The notes under the pieces were generated by a model. It searched no databases and had not been told where the DNA came from. It saw only the letters and a list, made by a program, of their open reading frames with translations. The position numbers and the translations under genes were made by a program. Positions 1 to 6,891 of a stretch of DNA of 17,603 bases are shown one piece after another. Source of the stretch: Prevotella sp. UBA2739 (GTDB lineage: Bacteria; Bacteroidota; Bacteroidia; Bacteroidales; Bacteroidaceae); assembly GCA_002353525.1 (NCBI GenBank), contig DEJV01000067.1, forward strand, positions 40,244-57,846, given 5' to 3'. Numbering within the stretch: the first letter of the stretch is position 1; every line of letters begins with the position of its first letter.

Positions 1-1535
1 TTCTCGATGTTGAAGGTGCGGTTCACGTCGAAGGCCTCCTTGCGTCCGCCCATGAGGTTGTTCATCTGGGTGAGCGAGTTGTCGGTGAGCTCCATCATCT
101 GGTGCAGATGCTCATACTGCCCCTGGGTGAAGTGGTCTTGCTTGCCCTGCACCTTGCGGTTGATGGTGCGTGCCATGTTGAAGCAGGCATCGCCGATAGA
201 CTCCAGTTCGCTGATTTCGCGCAGCATGGCACGGATCTTGGCCTTGGTATCGTCGGAGAGGTGGGCGTCACTCACCTGGTCGAGGTATTTGGCAATCTCT
301 ATTTCCATGTTGTCGGAGATGCCCTCATACTTCTCAATGCGCGAGTAGAGCTTCACAAACTTCTGGTCGTCTTTCTCGGTGAGCAGTTCGCGCACCATGC
401 CGAACATGCGCTGCATGCGCTCGGAGAACGACTGTATCTCTTTTTGAGCCTCCAGCACGGAGAGCTCTGGGGTCTTCATGAAACCGGCAGTGATGAAGTG
501 CAGGCGGAAATCCTCTTCCTCGTCCACCTTCTTGGGCTTGATGACCCAGCACACGAAGCGCTCTATCTGCGGGATGAACCAGATGAGGATGAACGTGTTG
601 GCCACGTTGAAGGCGGTGTGGAAGGCTGCCAGCACAAACGACAGTTTGGCCGAGTTGGCCAGGAAGGCCTCGGTGCCGGCGCTCTGCTTAGTCATGGTCA
701 CGTCGTAGCCTACCCATCCGCACACCATGTCGATGAAGGGACGGAAGACGAAGAGTATCCAGATGACGCCAAACACATTGAAGAACATGTGGGCCAGGGC
801 GGCACGGCGCGCCTGCGTGTTGGCCGACATGGCAGCGAGGTTCGACGTGACGGTGGTACCGATGTTCTCACCCATCACCAGTGCGATGCCCTGATAGATG
901 GGCAGCACACCGCTCGAGCAGAGAATCATGGTGATGGCCATGACGGCTGCCGACGACTGCACGCAGAACGTGAGCACGCCACCGAGCAGCAGGAAGATGA
1001 GCGTGGTGGAGAACGAGTTGGGATCGAACGAGGCGAAGAAATCGAGCACGGCCTGCTGTTCGCCCAGGTGCATGTCCATGCCCGTCTGGCGCAGGGTGCC
1101 CAGACCGAGGAACATGAACGAGATACCGAAGAGGAAGTCGCCAATGAAGCGGCGCTTCTTATAATAAATAAGGATGATGGCAATGAAGAATGCCGGCCAT
1201 ACAAAGTCGGTGATGTTGAACGAGAATCCTGCCGACATAATCCATGCGGTGAGCGTAGTACCGATGTTGGCACCCATGATGACCGAGATGGCCTGTGCCA
1301 GCGTGAGCAGACCCGCATTGACGAACGAAACGGTCATCACGGTGGTGGCCGTCGACGACTGTACAGAAGCCGTCACGAGCATACCCGTCAGCATGCCAGT
1401 GAAGCGGTTGGTGGTCATAGCACCCAGGACGTGTCGCAACTGCGGACCCGCCATTTTCTGCAAGGCATCGCTCATTGACTTCATACCGAACATCAACAGC
1501 GCGAGCGAGCCAAGAAGTTTAAAAAGAATTAACAT
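1..1535 (-). CDS. Na/Pi cotransporter family protein, C-terminus cut by window edge
   Basis: Membrane transporter of the Na+/phosphate cotransporter (NptA/YjbB) type with a C-terminal PhoU-like helical domain. The minus-strand frame is open from ATG at 1535 to the window edge, giving 511 residues; family members run to about 560-580, so only the tail is missing. Two inverted transporter halves are visible, each with the QSS signature (VQSSTATT around Q59, VQSSAAVM around Q193), and the paired motifs GANIGTT and GENIGTT. Hydrophobic segments fill residues 1-320. From about 340 the sequence becomes charged and helical (ERMQRMFGMVRELL, SIGDACFNMARTINRK), as in PhoU. The family imports phosphate with sodium; whether the PhoU-like part gates transport is inference. 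It diverges from the kinase gene, with a shared promoter region at 1536-1705. Family call is secure; substrate is by homology. Confidence 0.92.
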   Translation of the reverse strand, partial: MLILFKLLGSLALLMFGMKSMSDALQKMAGPQLRHVLGAMTTNRFTGMLTGMLVTASVQSSTATTVMTVSFVNAGLLTLAQAISVIMGANIGTTLTAWIMSAGFSFNITDFVWPAFFIAIILIYYKKRRFIGDFLFGISFMFLGLGTLRQTGMDMHLGEQQAVLDFFASFDPNSFSTTLIFLLLGGVLTFCVQSSAAVMAITMILCSSGVLPIYQGIALVMGENIGTTVTSNLAAMSANTQARRAALAHMFFNVFGVIWILFVFRPFIDMVCGWVGYDVTMTKQSAGTEAFLANSAKLSFVLAAFHTAFNVANTFILIWFIPQIERFVCWVIKPKKVDEEEDFRLHFITAGFMKTPELSVLEAQKEIQSFSERMQRMFGMVRELLTEKDDQKFVKLYSRIEKYEGISDNMEIEIAKYLDQVSDAHLSDDTKAKIRAMLREISELESIGDACFNMARTINRKVQGKQDHFTQGQYEHLHQMMELTDNSLTQMNNLMGGRKEAFDVNRTFNIE

Positions 1536-1564
1536 GGAAATTAAGATTTTATTTGATTTTGCTG

Positions 1565-1572
1565 CAAAAATA
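1565..1572 (-). promoter_or_regulatory. Candidate -7 element for the Na/Pi cotransporter gene
   Basis: Read on the minus strand this is TATTTTTG, a match to the Bacteroidetes -7 consensus TAnnTTTG, about 30 bases upstream of the ATG. No TTG is seen at the expected -33 distance, so this is a weak call. Confidence 0.4.
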
Positions 1573-1614
1573 ATAAAAAATTTCTAAATAGCGTCATAAT
1601 TCGTACTTTTTCGT

Positions 1615-1622
1615 TATATTTG
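1615..1622 (+). promoter_or_regulatory. Candidate -7 element for the nucleoside kinase gene
   Basis: TATATTTG matches TAnnTTTG and is followed by GC, as in many Bacteroidetes promoters. It predicts a leader of roughly 75 bases before ATG 1706. A good -33 TTG is not present 20 bases upstream. Confidence 0.45.
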
Positions 1623-1705
1623 CAAAAAAGTTATTCGCTGCTCAAGCCGTTGATACTCAAAAAGAAGGCTTGTTGCACCCAACCATTTAAAAACACAACA
1701 TCGAT

Positions 1706-3367
1706 ATGGTAGAAACAGTGAAGGTTTTTTGCATCAACAACAGCAAAACCATGCAAGTGGCCACAGGCAGTCTGCTGGCCGACGTATACTATGAGTCAGG
1801 ACTACAACTGGAGCACGGACCCATCTGCGCCCGCGTCAACAATAAGGTAGAGGGCATGCACTACCGCGTGTATAATGCCAAGGAGGTGGAGTTTCTCGAC
1901 ATTACCTCGCCCAGCGGCTCCAGGGCCTACACGCGCACGCTCTTCCTGGTGCTCTGCAAGGCAGCCCACGACCTGTTTCCCGACTGCAAGGTGAGCATCG
2001 ACATCCCCGTGTCGAACGGCTACTATGTTGACCTGCAGATAGGACGGCCCGTGACGCTCGACGATGTGGGCCTCATCCGCCGCCACATGCAGGAGATGAT
2101 CGATGCCGACATGCCCATCCACCGCTACGAGACCACCACGGCCGAGGCCATCGAGATGTTCCGCCAACTAAAGTCGCTGACCAAGGTGAAGCTGCTCGAG
2201 GGACTGGGCAAACTCTACACCACCTACTACGACCTCGACGGATATAAGGACTATTACTACGGTTCGATGCTCACCTCGACGGGCAAGCTCTATCTCTTCG
2301 GACTGGAGAAATACTTCGACGGACTGCTGCTGCGCCTGCCCTCGCGCCAACATCCTAACGAACTGGGCGAGATGACCCATCAGGACAAGATGTTCGGCAT
2401 CTTCAAGGAGCACCACCGCTGGCAGGACATTATCGGACTGCGCACCGTGGGCGACCTGAACAATGCCATCACCAAAGGATTCTCGCCACTGCTCATCCAG
2501 GTGAGCGAGGCCCTGCAGGAGAAGAAGATTGCCAAGATTGCTGACGACATCGCTGCCCGCAAGGGAGTGCGCATGGTGCTCATTGCCGGACCGTCGTCGA
2601 GCGGAAAGACCACCACCTGCAAACGACTCTCGGTGCAGCTGCTCACCAATGGCATTAAACCCATCGGCATCTCGCTCGATGACTATTTCGTCAACCGCGA
2701 GCAGACACCACGCGACGAGAAGGGCGATTACGACTATGAGCACCTGCACTCGCTCAACCTGCCGCTGCTCAACGAACAGCTGTCGGCGCTCTTCCGCGGC
2801 GAAGAGGTGCAGCTGCCTCACTACGATTTCCAGTCGGGACGCAGCTCCATGACTGGCCGCAAGCTGCAACTGCACGAGGGCGAGGTGCTGGTGGTAGAGG
2901 GCATCCACGCGCTGAACCCCGAGCTGACCTCGCAGATTCCGCAAGACCAGATTTACCGCATCTACGCATCGGCGCTCACCACCATCCTGCTCGACTCGCA
3001 CAACTATATTCCCACCACCGACAACCGGTTGCTGCGCCGCATCATTCGCGACCACAAATACCGTGGCGTGAGCGCACTTGAGACCATCCGCCGCTGGCCC
3101 AGCGTGCGTGCCGGCGAGAACAAGTGGATTTTCCCGTTCCAGGAGAATGCCGACGTGATGTTCAACACCGCCATGCTCTTCGAGCTGGCCGTCATCAAGA
3201 GCCAGGCCGAGCCGCTGCTCGAGCAGGTGCCCGAGAACTGTGTGGAACATGCCGAGGCCTACCGTCTGCTGAAGTTCCTGCGCTACATCAAGCCCATCCC
3301 CGAGGCCGACATCCCGCCCACGTCGCTCTTGCGTGAGTTCCTGGGTGGCAGCTCGTTTACTTATTGA
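1706..3367 (+). CDS. Uridine/nucleoside kinase with N-terminal TGS and ThrRS-like domains
   Basis: 553-residue cytoplasmic protein. The C-terminal half (about 285-490) is a phosphoribulokinase/uridine-kinase P-loop domain. Walker A is AGPSSSGKTTT with K301, followed by SLDDYFVNREQTP, a substrate-side motif typical of uridine kinases, and VLVVEGIHALN as the Walker B-like strand. The expected reaction is nucleoside plus NTP to NMP, in pyrimidine salvage. The N-terminal half resembles the front of threonyl-tRNA synthetase: a TGS-like fold (1-65) and a second-additional-domain-like region (about 80-150: AAHDLFPDCKVSIDIPVSNG, then IRRHMQEMIDADMPIHR). Stand-alone uridine kinases are about 210 residues, so this is a long fused form of a type found in Bacteroidetes. 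ATG 1706 starts directly with the TGS strand. The role of the N-terminal part and the true substrate are unknown. Confidence 0.88.
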   Translation: MVETVKVFCINNSKTMQVATGSLLADVYYESGLQLEHGPICARVNNKVEGMHYRVYNAKEVEFLDITSPSGSRAYTRTLFLVLCKAAHDLFPDCKVSIDIPVSNGYYVDLQIGRPVTLDDVGLIRRHMQEMIDADMPIHRYETTTAEAIEMFRQLKSLTKVKLLEGLGKLYTTYYDLDGYKDYYYGSMLTSTGKLYLFGLEKYFDGLLLRLPSRQHPNELGEMTHQDKMFGIFKEHHRWQDIIGLRTVGDLNNAITKGFSPLLIQVSEALQEKKIAKIADDIAARKGVRMVLIAGPSSSGKTTTCKRLSVQLLTNGIKPIGISLDDYFVNREQTPRDEKGDYDYEHLHSLNLPLLNEQLSALFRGEEVQLPHYDFQSGRSSMTGRKLQLHEGEVLVVEGIHALNPELTSQIPQDQIYRIYASALTTILLDSHNYIPTTDNRLLRRIIRDHKYRGVSALETIRRWPSVRAGENKWIFPFQENADVMFNTAMLFELAVIKSQAEPLLEQVPENCVEHAEAYRLLKFLRYIKPIPEADIPPTSLLREFLGGSSFTY

Positions 3368-3373
3368 TTGTGG

Positions 3374-3506
3374 TTTCGGAGGTACGGGGGTGCGAAGGTA
3401 CGAGGGTACGAGAATACACTTGTCTTCTTTATCAGCAACTCCTAGGATCTCAGCGAGCGAGGCTAATTTCGCACCCTCGTACCTTCGTACCCTCGTACCC
3501 TCGAAT
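3374..3506. repeat. REP-like palindrome, copy 1 (8-bp-unit arms)
   Basis: Two 42-bp arms (3374-3415 and 3465-3506) are inverted copies with a few mismatches, around a 49-bp spacer. Each arm is a run of four 8-bp units of the form RGGTRCGR, for example GGGTACGA or AGGTACGA. The spacer ends with GCGAGGCTA running into the right arm. Element 14633-14761 has the same architecture. It lies between the kinase stop and the acyl-CoA ligase start, so it may fold in the transcript and separate expression of the two genes. Non-coding; open frames across it give only RRYEGT-type artefact peptides. Confidence 0.85.
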
Positions 3507-3556
3507 ATCAACAATGAAAGTCTAGGCCCCCATATAAAAAAACTTAACACTTAACT

Positions 3557-5176
3557 ATGAAGCATTATCTGAAGAAACTGGAGGACACCATCCACCAGCA
3601 ATGGCAGCAAAAGGCGCTCTGCGATTACGAGGGCGACGCTTTCACCTATGCCGACCTGGCCACCGAGATAGAACTGTTTCGCATCTTTCTGGCCAATGCA
3701 GCTATCGGCAAACGCAACAAGATAGCCATCTGTGCTGCCAACTGTGCGCGATGGGCCGTCACCTTCTGGAATGTCAACGTCAACGAGTGTGTGGCCGTAC
3801 CCCTGCTGGCCGACTTCCATCCCAGCAGCATTGCTACGTTCACCCACCACTCCGACAGCGTGCTGCTCTTCACCGACCAACAACTGTGGAGCAAGCTCAA
3901 CCCCAGTCAGATGCCGGCACTCAGAGCAGCCATCAACGTGAAGGACTACACGCTGCTGTGGCACCGCGACGAGCAGGTGGCGCAGGCCTGGCAAAACCGC
4001 CAGCGCGACTTCGACCGGCTGCATCCCAACGGTCTCTCGCCCGCCGACGTGACCTTCCCTGCCGATAATGCCGACAAACTGGCCATCATCAACTATACAT
4101 CGGGCACCACCGGCAACCCCAAGGGCGTGATGCTCACCTACGGCGCAATCTCAGATACCGACGAGTTCAGCAACACCCACTTCCCCAACGAGCCGGGCGA
4201 GACCATCGTTTCGATGCTGCCCATGGCCCACATGTACGGACTGGCCATCGAGTTCATCCATCCCAATGTGGACGGCGTCACCGTCTACTTCCTGGGCAAG
4301 ACGCCCTCGCCCACCCTGTTGCTCAAGGCCATGCAGCAGGTAAGGCCCTACATGGTGGTCACCGTGCCGCTGGTCATGGAGAAGGTCTATGCCAGCTCCA
4401 TCAAACCCGCGCTCGAGAAGATGCACTGGCTGCTGGCCGTTCCATACGCCCGTAAAGCCATCTATAAAATGGTACGCAAGAAAGTGCTTGCGGCCTTCGG
4501 CGGACGTGTGCGCTGCTTCATCATGGGCGGCGCTGCCCTCAAGCCCGAGGTCGAAGAGTGTTTCCAGGCCATGCACCTGCCCTTCACCGTGGGCTACGGC
4601 ATGACCGAGGCTTGTCCGCTGCTGGGCTGGGAGTGGTGGACCGACTTTGTGCCAGGCTCCTGTGGCAAACCCGTTCACGAGCTGCGCATAGACTCTAAGG
4701 ATCCGCGCACCATTGCCGGCGAGATTCAGGCGCGCGGTGCCAACATCACCATCGGCTATTACAAGAATCCAGAAGCCAATGCCTCGGCATTCACCGACGA
4801 CGGATGGTTCCGCACCGGCGACCTGGGACTGATGGATGCCGACGGCAACATCTTCATTCGCGGGCGCATCAAGACCATGATTCTTAACTCTTCCGGCCAG
4901 AACATCTATCCCGAAGAGGTAGAGGCAGTGCTGCTGGGCATCCCTTCTGTGGTCGAGACCATCGTCGTCGACCGCAAGGGCAAGCTCGTGGCCCTTGTCT
5001 ATCCCGAGATTCCCGAAGATGCCGACGACACCACGCGTGCCGCCATTCCCGAAACCATCCGTGCTGCCGCCAACAAGTCGTTGCCCGCCTACAGCCGTCT
5101 CTCGAAGGTCGAGCTGGTAGACACTCCTTTCGAGAAAACCCCGAAAATGAGCATTAAGCGCTATCTTTATAAGTAA
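3557..5176 (+). CDS. AMP-binding long-chain fatty acyl-CoA ligase-like protein
   Basis: 539-residue member of the ANL adenylating superfamily, close to long-chain acyl-CoA synthetases. It should activate a carboxylic acid to an acyl-adenylate and pass it to CoA. Visible core motifs: the phosphate-binding loop NYTSGTTGNPKG (T181-G190), the A5 motif GYGMTEACPL (about 350), the ATP-binding A7 motif GWFRTGDLG (about 420), and the hinge region IRGRIKTMILNSSGQNIYPE. The tail reads EKTPKMSIKRYLYK. By my alignment the usual A10 catalytic lysine falls on S532, with K530 and K534 beside it. No membrane segment or signal peptide is obvious. ATG 3557 is preceded by an A-rich stretch rather than a strong Shine-Dalgarno, as is usual in this phylum. 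No promoter is visible, so read-through from the kinase gene past the palindrome is possible. Chain-length specificity cannot be read. Confidence 0.88.
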   Translation: MKHYLKKLEDTIHQQWQQKALCDYEGDAFTYADLATEIELFRIFLANAAIGKRNKIAICAANCARWAVTFWNVNVNECVAVPLLADFHPSSIATFTHHSDSVLLFTDQQLWSKLNPSQMPALRAAINVKDYTLLWHRDEQVAQAWQNRQRDFDRLHPNGLSPADVTFPADNADKLAIINYTSGTTGNPKGVMLTYGAISDTDEFSNTHFPNEPGETIVSMLPMAHMYGLAIEFIHPNVDGVTVYFLGKTPSPTLLLKAMQQVRPYMVVTVPLVMEKVYASSIKPALEKMHWLLAVPYARKAIYKMVRKKVLAAFGGRVRCFIMGGAALKPEVEECFQAMHLPFTVGYGMTEACPLLGWEWWTDFVPGSCGKPVHELRIDSKDPRTIAGEIQARGANITIGYYKNPEANASAFTDDGWFRTGDLGLMDADGNIFIRGRIKTMILNSSGQNIYPEEVEAVLLGIPSVVETIVVDRKGKLVALVYPEIPEDADDTTRAAIPETIRAAANKSLPAYSRLSKVELVDTPFEKTPKMSIKRYLYK

Positions 5177-5270
5177 CCAAAAGCGATACATTTTAAAAAA
5201 AGGATAATCATAATCTCTTCTCGCATGCAAGATTCTCTTGTTTCGGGCGTTATAAAAGAAAAAGAAATAT

Positions 5271-5834
5271 ATGATGAACTGGAGAAAAGCATTATTCACC
5301 CTGACGGCCTTCCTGCTGACGGCCTTCGCAATAGCTGCTTGCAGCGACGACGTTGAAAGCTTTGCTGAGTTTAGCGACGATTGTTTTTTTGCCGTGCTGA
5401 GCGACGATGACAGCCAGCCACGCGGTTTCTCATCCGAGGATATCGTGTTGCGGTTGAGCAACATCGAAGCCTTTGACCCTGCCACGGGCAAAATAAAGAT
5501 CAACGACGCGCAACGCATCAACGCCGTGGCCTTCCCACTGCCCACGCAGCATTACATCCATTTCTTCTCCAACGACGACTACCTGTTCTCGGCAAAGCTG
5601 AGCCATGCATTTTCCAGCATGATGGTCACGGGACTGACGATGACATACTGGATGACCGATCAGAATAACGCATCAATATATGAATTCTCAACCTTCCAGA
5701 TTGTTGACGACGACAAGGTGATAGAAGGATCGCGCACCGACCAGCAAAAAAGTGGTCTGAAGAGAATGCAAGAGATTCTGCAATCCACAGGAAAGGTGAA
5801 AAAAGTAGACTATCCGAAATGGGAATTTCATTAA
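5271..5834 (+). CDS. Putative surface lipoprotein of unknown function
   Basis: 187-residue protein I do not recognise. It begins with a lipoprotein signal peptide: NWRK, a hydrophobic run, then FAIAAC with the lipid-accepting Cys at position 24. The mature end CSDDVE has Ser plus acidic residues right after the Cys. This resembles the lipoprotein export signal described for Bacteroides (Ser followed by Asp/Glu), so outer-leaflet exposure is a reasonable inference. The rest is soluble with alternating beta-like stretches (TMTYWMTD, IYEFSTFQIVDDD) and no repeats or catalytic motif I can name. ATG 5271 and ATG 5274 are both possible starts; an A-rich tract (AAAGAAAAAGAAA) precedes them. The gene begins 94 bases after the ligase and may be co-transcribed with it. 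Confidence 0.75.
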   Translation: MMNWRKALFTLTAFLLTAFAIAACSDDVESFAEFSDDCFFAVLSDDDSQPRGFSSEDIVLRLSNIEAFDPATGKIKINDAQRINAVAFPLPTQHYIHFFSNDDYLFSAKLSHAFSSMMVTGLTMTYWMTDQNNASIYEFSTFQIVDDDKVIEGSRTDQQKSGLKRMQEILQSTGKVKKVDYPKWEFH

Positions 5835-5894
5835 CGAAGAAAACCTATCCGTTGATGAAACCATAAGTCTCTCTCAGCGATTCAATAAAAAATA

Positions 5895-5928
5895 GCGGCT
5901 GGCCCATCTCAGCGAGAGAGCCAGCCGC
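5895..5928 (-). terminator. Intrinsic terminator of the HU-smalltalk transcript
   Basis: A perfect 9-bp GC-rich stem (GCGGCTGGC, 5895-5903, pairing with 5920-5928) has a smaller inner TCTC/GAGA stem. On the minus strand it is followed by TATTTTTTATT, giving the uridine run of a Rho-independent terminator. It lies 32 bases past the smalltalk stop. The plus-strand side lacks a T run, so it acts mainly on minus-strand transcripts. Confidence 0.8.
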
Positions 5929-5960
5929 CCATCGATCTCAAGGTTAAAGTGTTGGTAAGC

Positions 5961-6068
5961 CTATCCTATCAGTCCGCAACTATTGGCGCCGAGCGCACCC
6001 AGGATGGCAGTGGCTACGGCCACTAGCAACTTGAGAATTTTCATCAATGTGTTTCGTGTGATTTTCAT
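5961..6068 (-). CDS. Smalltalk-family small protein (35 residues)
   Basis: A small frame starting MKITRNTLMKILKLL, then a hydrophobic stretch VAVATAILGALG, and ending NSCGLIG before TAG. It matches the pattern of the Bacteroidetes 'smalltalk' proteins: about 30 residues, a short charged head, one hydrophobic helix, a Cys near the end, and a position next to an HU-like gene. Those proteins are a recognised family without an established function. Here it lies 75 bases downstream of the HU-like gene on the same strand and just before a strong terminator, so the two are probably one transcript. An internal ATG at 6044 would give 27 residues; I prefer 6068 because the charged head is kept. One membrane-spanning helix is likely. 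Family assignment is from pattern and context, not a search. Confidence 0.75.
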   Translation of the reverse strand: MKITRNTLMKILKLLVAVATAILGALGANSCGLIG

Positions 6069-6093
6069 GGTATCTTTTTAATTTTCAATCCCT

Positions 6094-6142
6094 AATTATC
6101 AATTGTCAATTATCAATTGTCAATTATCAATTATCAATTACC
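6094..6142. repeat. 14-bp direct repeats between HU-like gene and smalltalk
   Basis: The unit AATTATCAATTGTC occurs twice exactly (6094-6107, 6108-6121), then once with one change, then in part. Each unit carries the palindrome CAATTG or a near version. The patch begins one base after the HU stop codon on the coding strand and fills most of the gap to smalltalk. It could form weak alternating hairpins in the transcript. Open frames reading MSIINCQLSIIN across it are artefacts. Confidence 0.85.
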
Positions 6143-6143
6143 A

Positions 6144-6650
6144 TCAGGGTTCCTGCTGCTCGCCGCCTTCACCGCCTTCGGTTCCGCCTCCTTCGGTTCC
6201 TTCGCCGCCTTCTTTCTCATCCTTCTCAGCCACAACGGCATTCTTAGGCAGCTCGCGCACCGATACGCCACGCAGCAACACCTTGATGTGTCGGCCGCTG
6301 TCGGCATCCATCTCGGTCTCAGGCAGGAAGTTGATGTGCAGACTCTTGATGTTCTTCTTCACGTTGAAGTCCTTCACCGTCGCTGAAGAGACAGAGCGCA
6401 GTCCCACCTTGAAGGTGCCCAGGTTGTCAATCTTCACGCTCTTCGAGTCTTGCAGCTGCAGACGGATGGTGTCGCCCAGCTCTCTCAGCACGGCAAGGAT
6501 ATCTGAATGCTTCACGGTGCAGTTCGACTGCATGATGTCGGCCAGCTGCTTGGTGGTAACCTTATTAGGGTGAGCGGCGCGTGCGTACCAGTAGCCCTTC
6601 GTGGCTGAGTTCTTTCTGTTATCCTGAATCAACTTATAAAATACTGACAT
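6144..6650 (-). CDS. HU-like DNA-binding protein with Gly/Glu-rich tail
   Basis: 168-residue nucleoid-type protein of the Bacteroidetes HU-like group. Residues 1-120 carry the expected order: an N-terminal extension with YWYARA, helices LADIMQSNC and HSDILAVLRELGDTI, then strands KSVKIDNLGTFKVGLRS, equivalent to the GFGxF strand of HU, and a basic arm region ending in KSLHINFLPE. From about 142 the chain turns into a low-complexity acidic tail of EGGEGTEGGG type ending EQQEP, longer than typical HU (about 90-100 residues). It is expected to bind DNA with little sequence specificity. It has a well-formed promoter at 6723-6754 and a leader of about 65 bases. The smalltalk gene follows, an arrangement seen repeatedly in this phylum. 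The role of the acidic tail is unknown. Confidence 0.88.
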   Translation of the reverse strand: MSVFYKLIQDNRKNSATKGYWYARAAHPNKVTTKQLADIMQSNCTVKHSDILAVLRELGDTIRLQLQDSKSVKIDNLGTFKVGLRSVSSATVKDFNVKKNIKSLHINFLPETEMDADSGRHIKVLLRGVSVRELPKNAVVAEKDEKEGGEGTEGGGTEGGEGGEQQEP

Positions 6651-6722
6651 AATTGTGTTTTCCTTTCTTTTTTAAAATGGTTAAACTTTTGTTATTGTTA
6701 TCGTGTCATCCGGAAGACGTTG

Positions 6723-6754
6723 CAAAGGTACAACCATTTTCGCTATGCTCCAAA
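6723..6754 (-). promoter_or_regulatory. Promoter of HU-like gene
   Basis: On the minus strand TTTG (6754-6751), 20 bases, then TACCTTTG (6730-6723) gives a full match to the Bacteroidetes sigma-70-type promoter, followed by CAACG. The transcript would start near 6716. Confidence 0.8.
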
Positions 6755-6785
6755 CATCATGTGCATAGTCATCGCGGTAGAGTTG

Positions 6786-6889
6786 GCAGTAGAGAGGTTT
6801 TTTCTGAATATTCTGAGTAATCTGAGTATTCTGATTATTCCGATTATTCCGATTATTCCGAATACTCAGAAAAAAAACTCTCTACTGGC
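6786..6889. repeat. Long imperfect palindrome with 9-bp units, just after LRR gene
   Basis: The outer arms GCAGTAGAGAGGTTTTTTCT and, inverted, CCAGTAGAGAGTTTTTTTTC pair over about 20 bp. Pairing continues into an interior of 9-base units such as ATTCTGAGT on the left and ATTCCGATT/ATTCCGAAT on the right. It begins two bases past the LRR stop codon, so on the minus strand it would be the first structure in the operon's 3' end and may end or stabilise that transcript. It could also be a dispersed non-autonomous repeat. Confidence 0.8.
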
Positions 6890-6891
6890 CG

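Noticed and set aside
102..1478. 458-residue plus-strand open frame
   Set aside because: It is antisense to the Na/Pi cotransporter, whose frame shows paired QSS and GANIGTT motifs. The plus-strand translation is His/Glu/Gly-rich without any domain.
2168..3550. 460-residue minus-strand open frame
   Set aside because: Antisense to the kinase; its first residues come from the 8-bp-unit palindrome (RRYEGA), a known type of artefact.
4151..5545. 464-residue minus-strand open frame
   Set aside because: Antisense to the acyl-CoA ligase and the start of the lipoprotein; no recognisable domain, and the opposite strand has clear ANL motifs.
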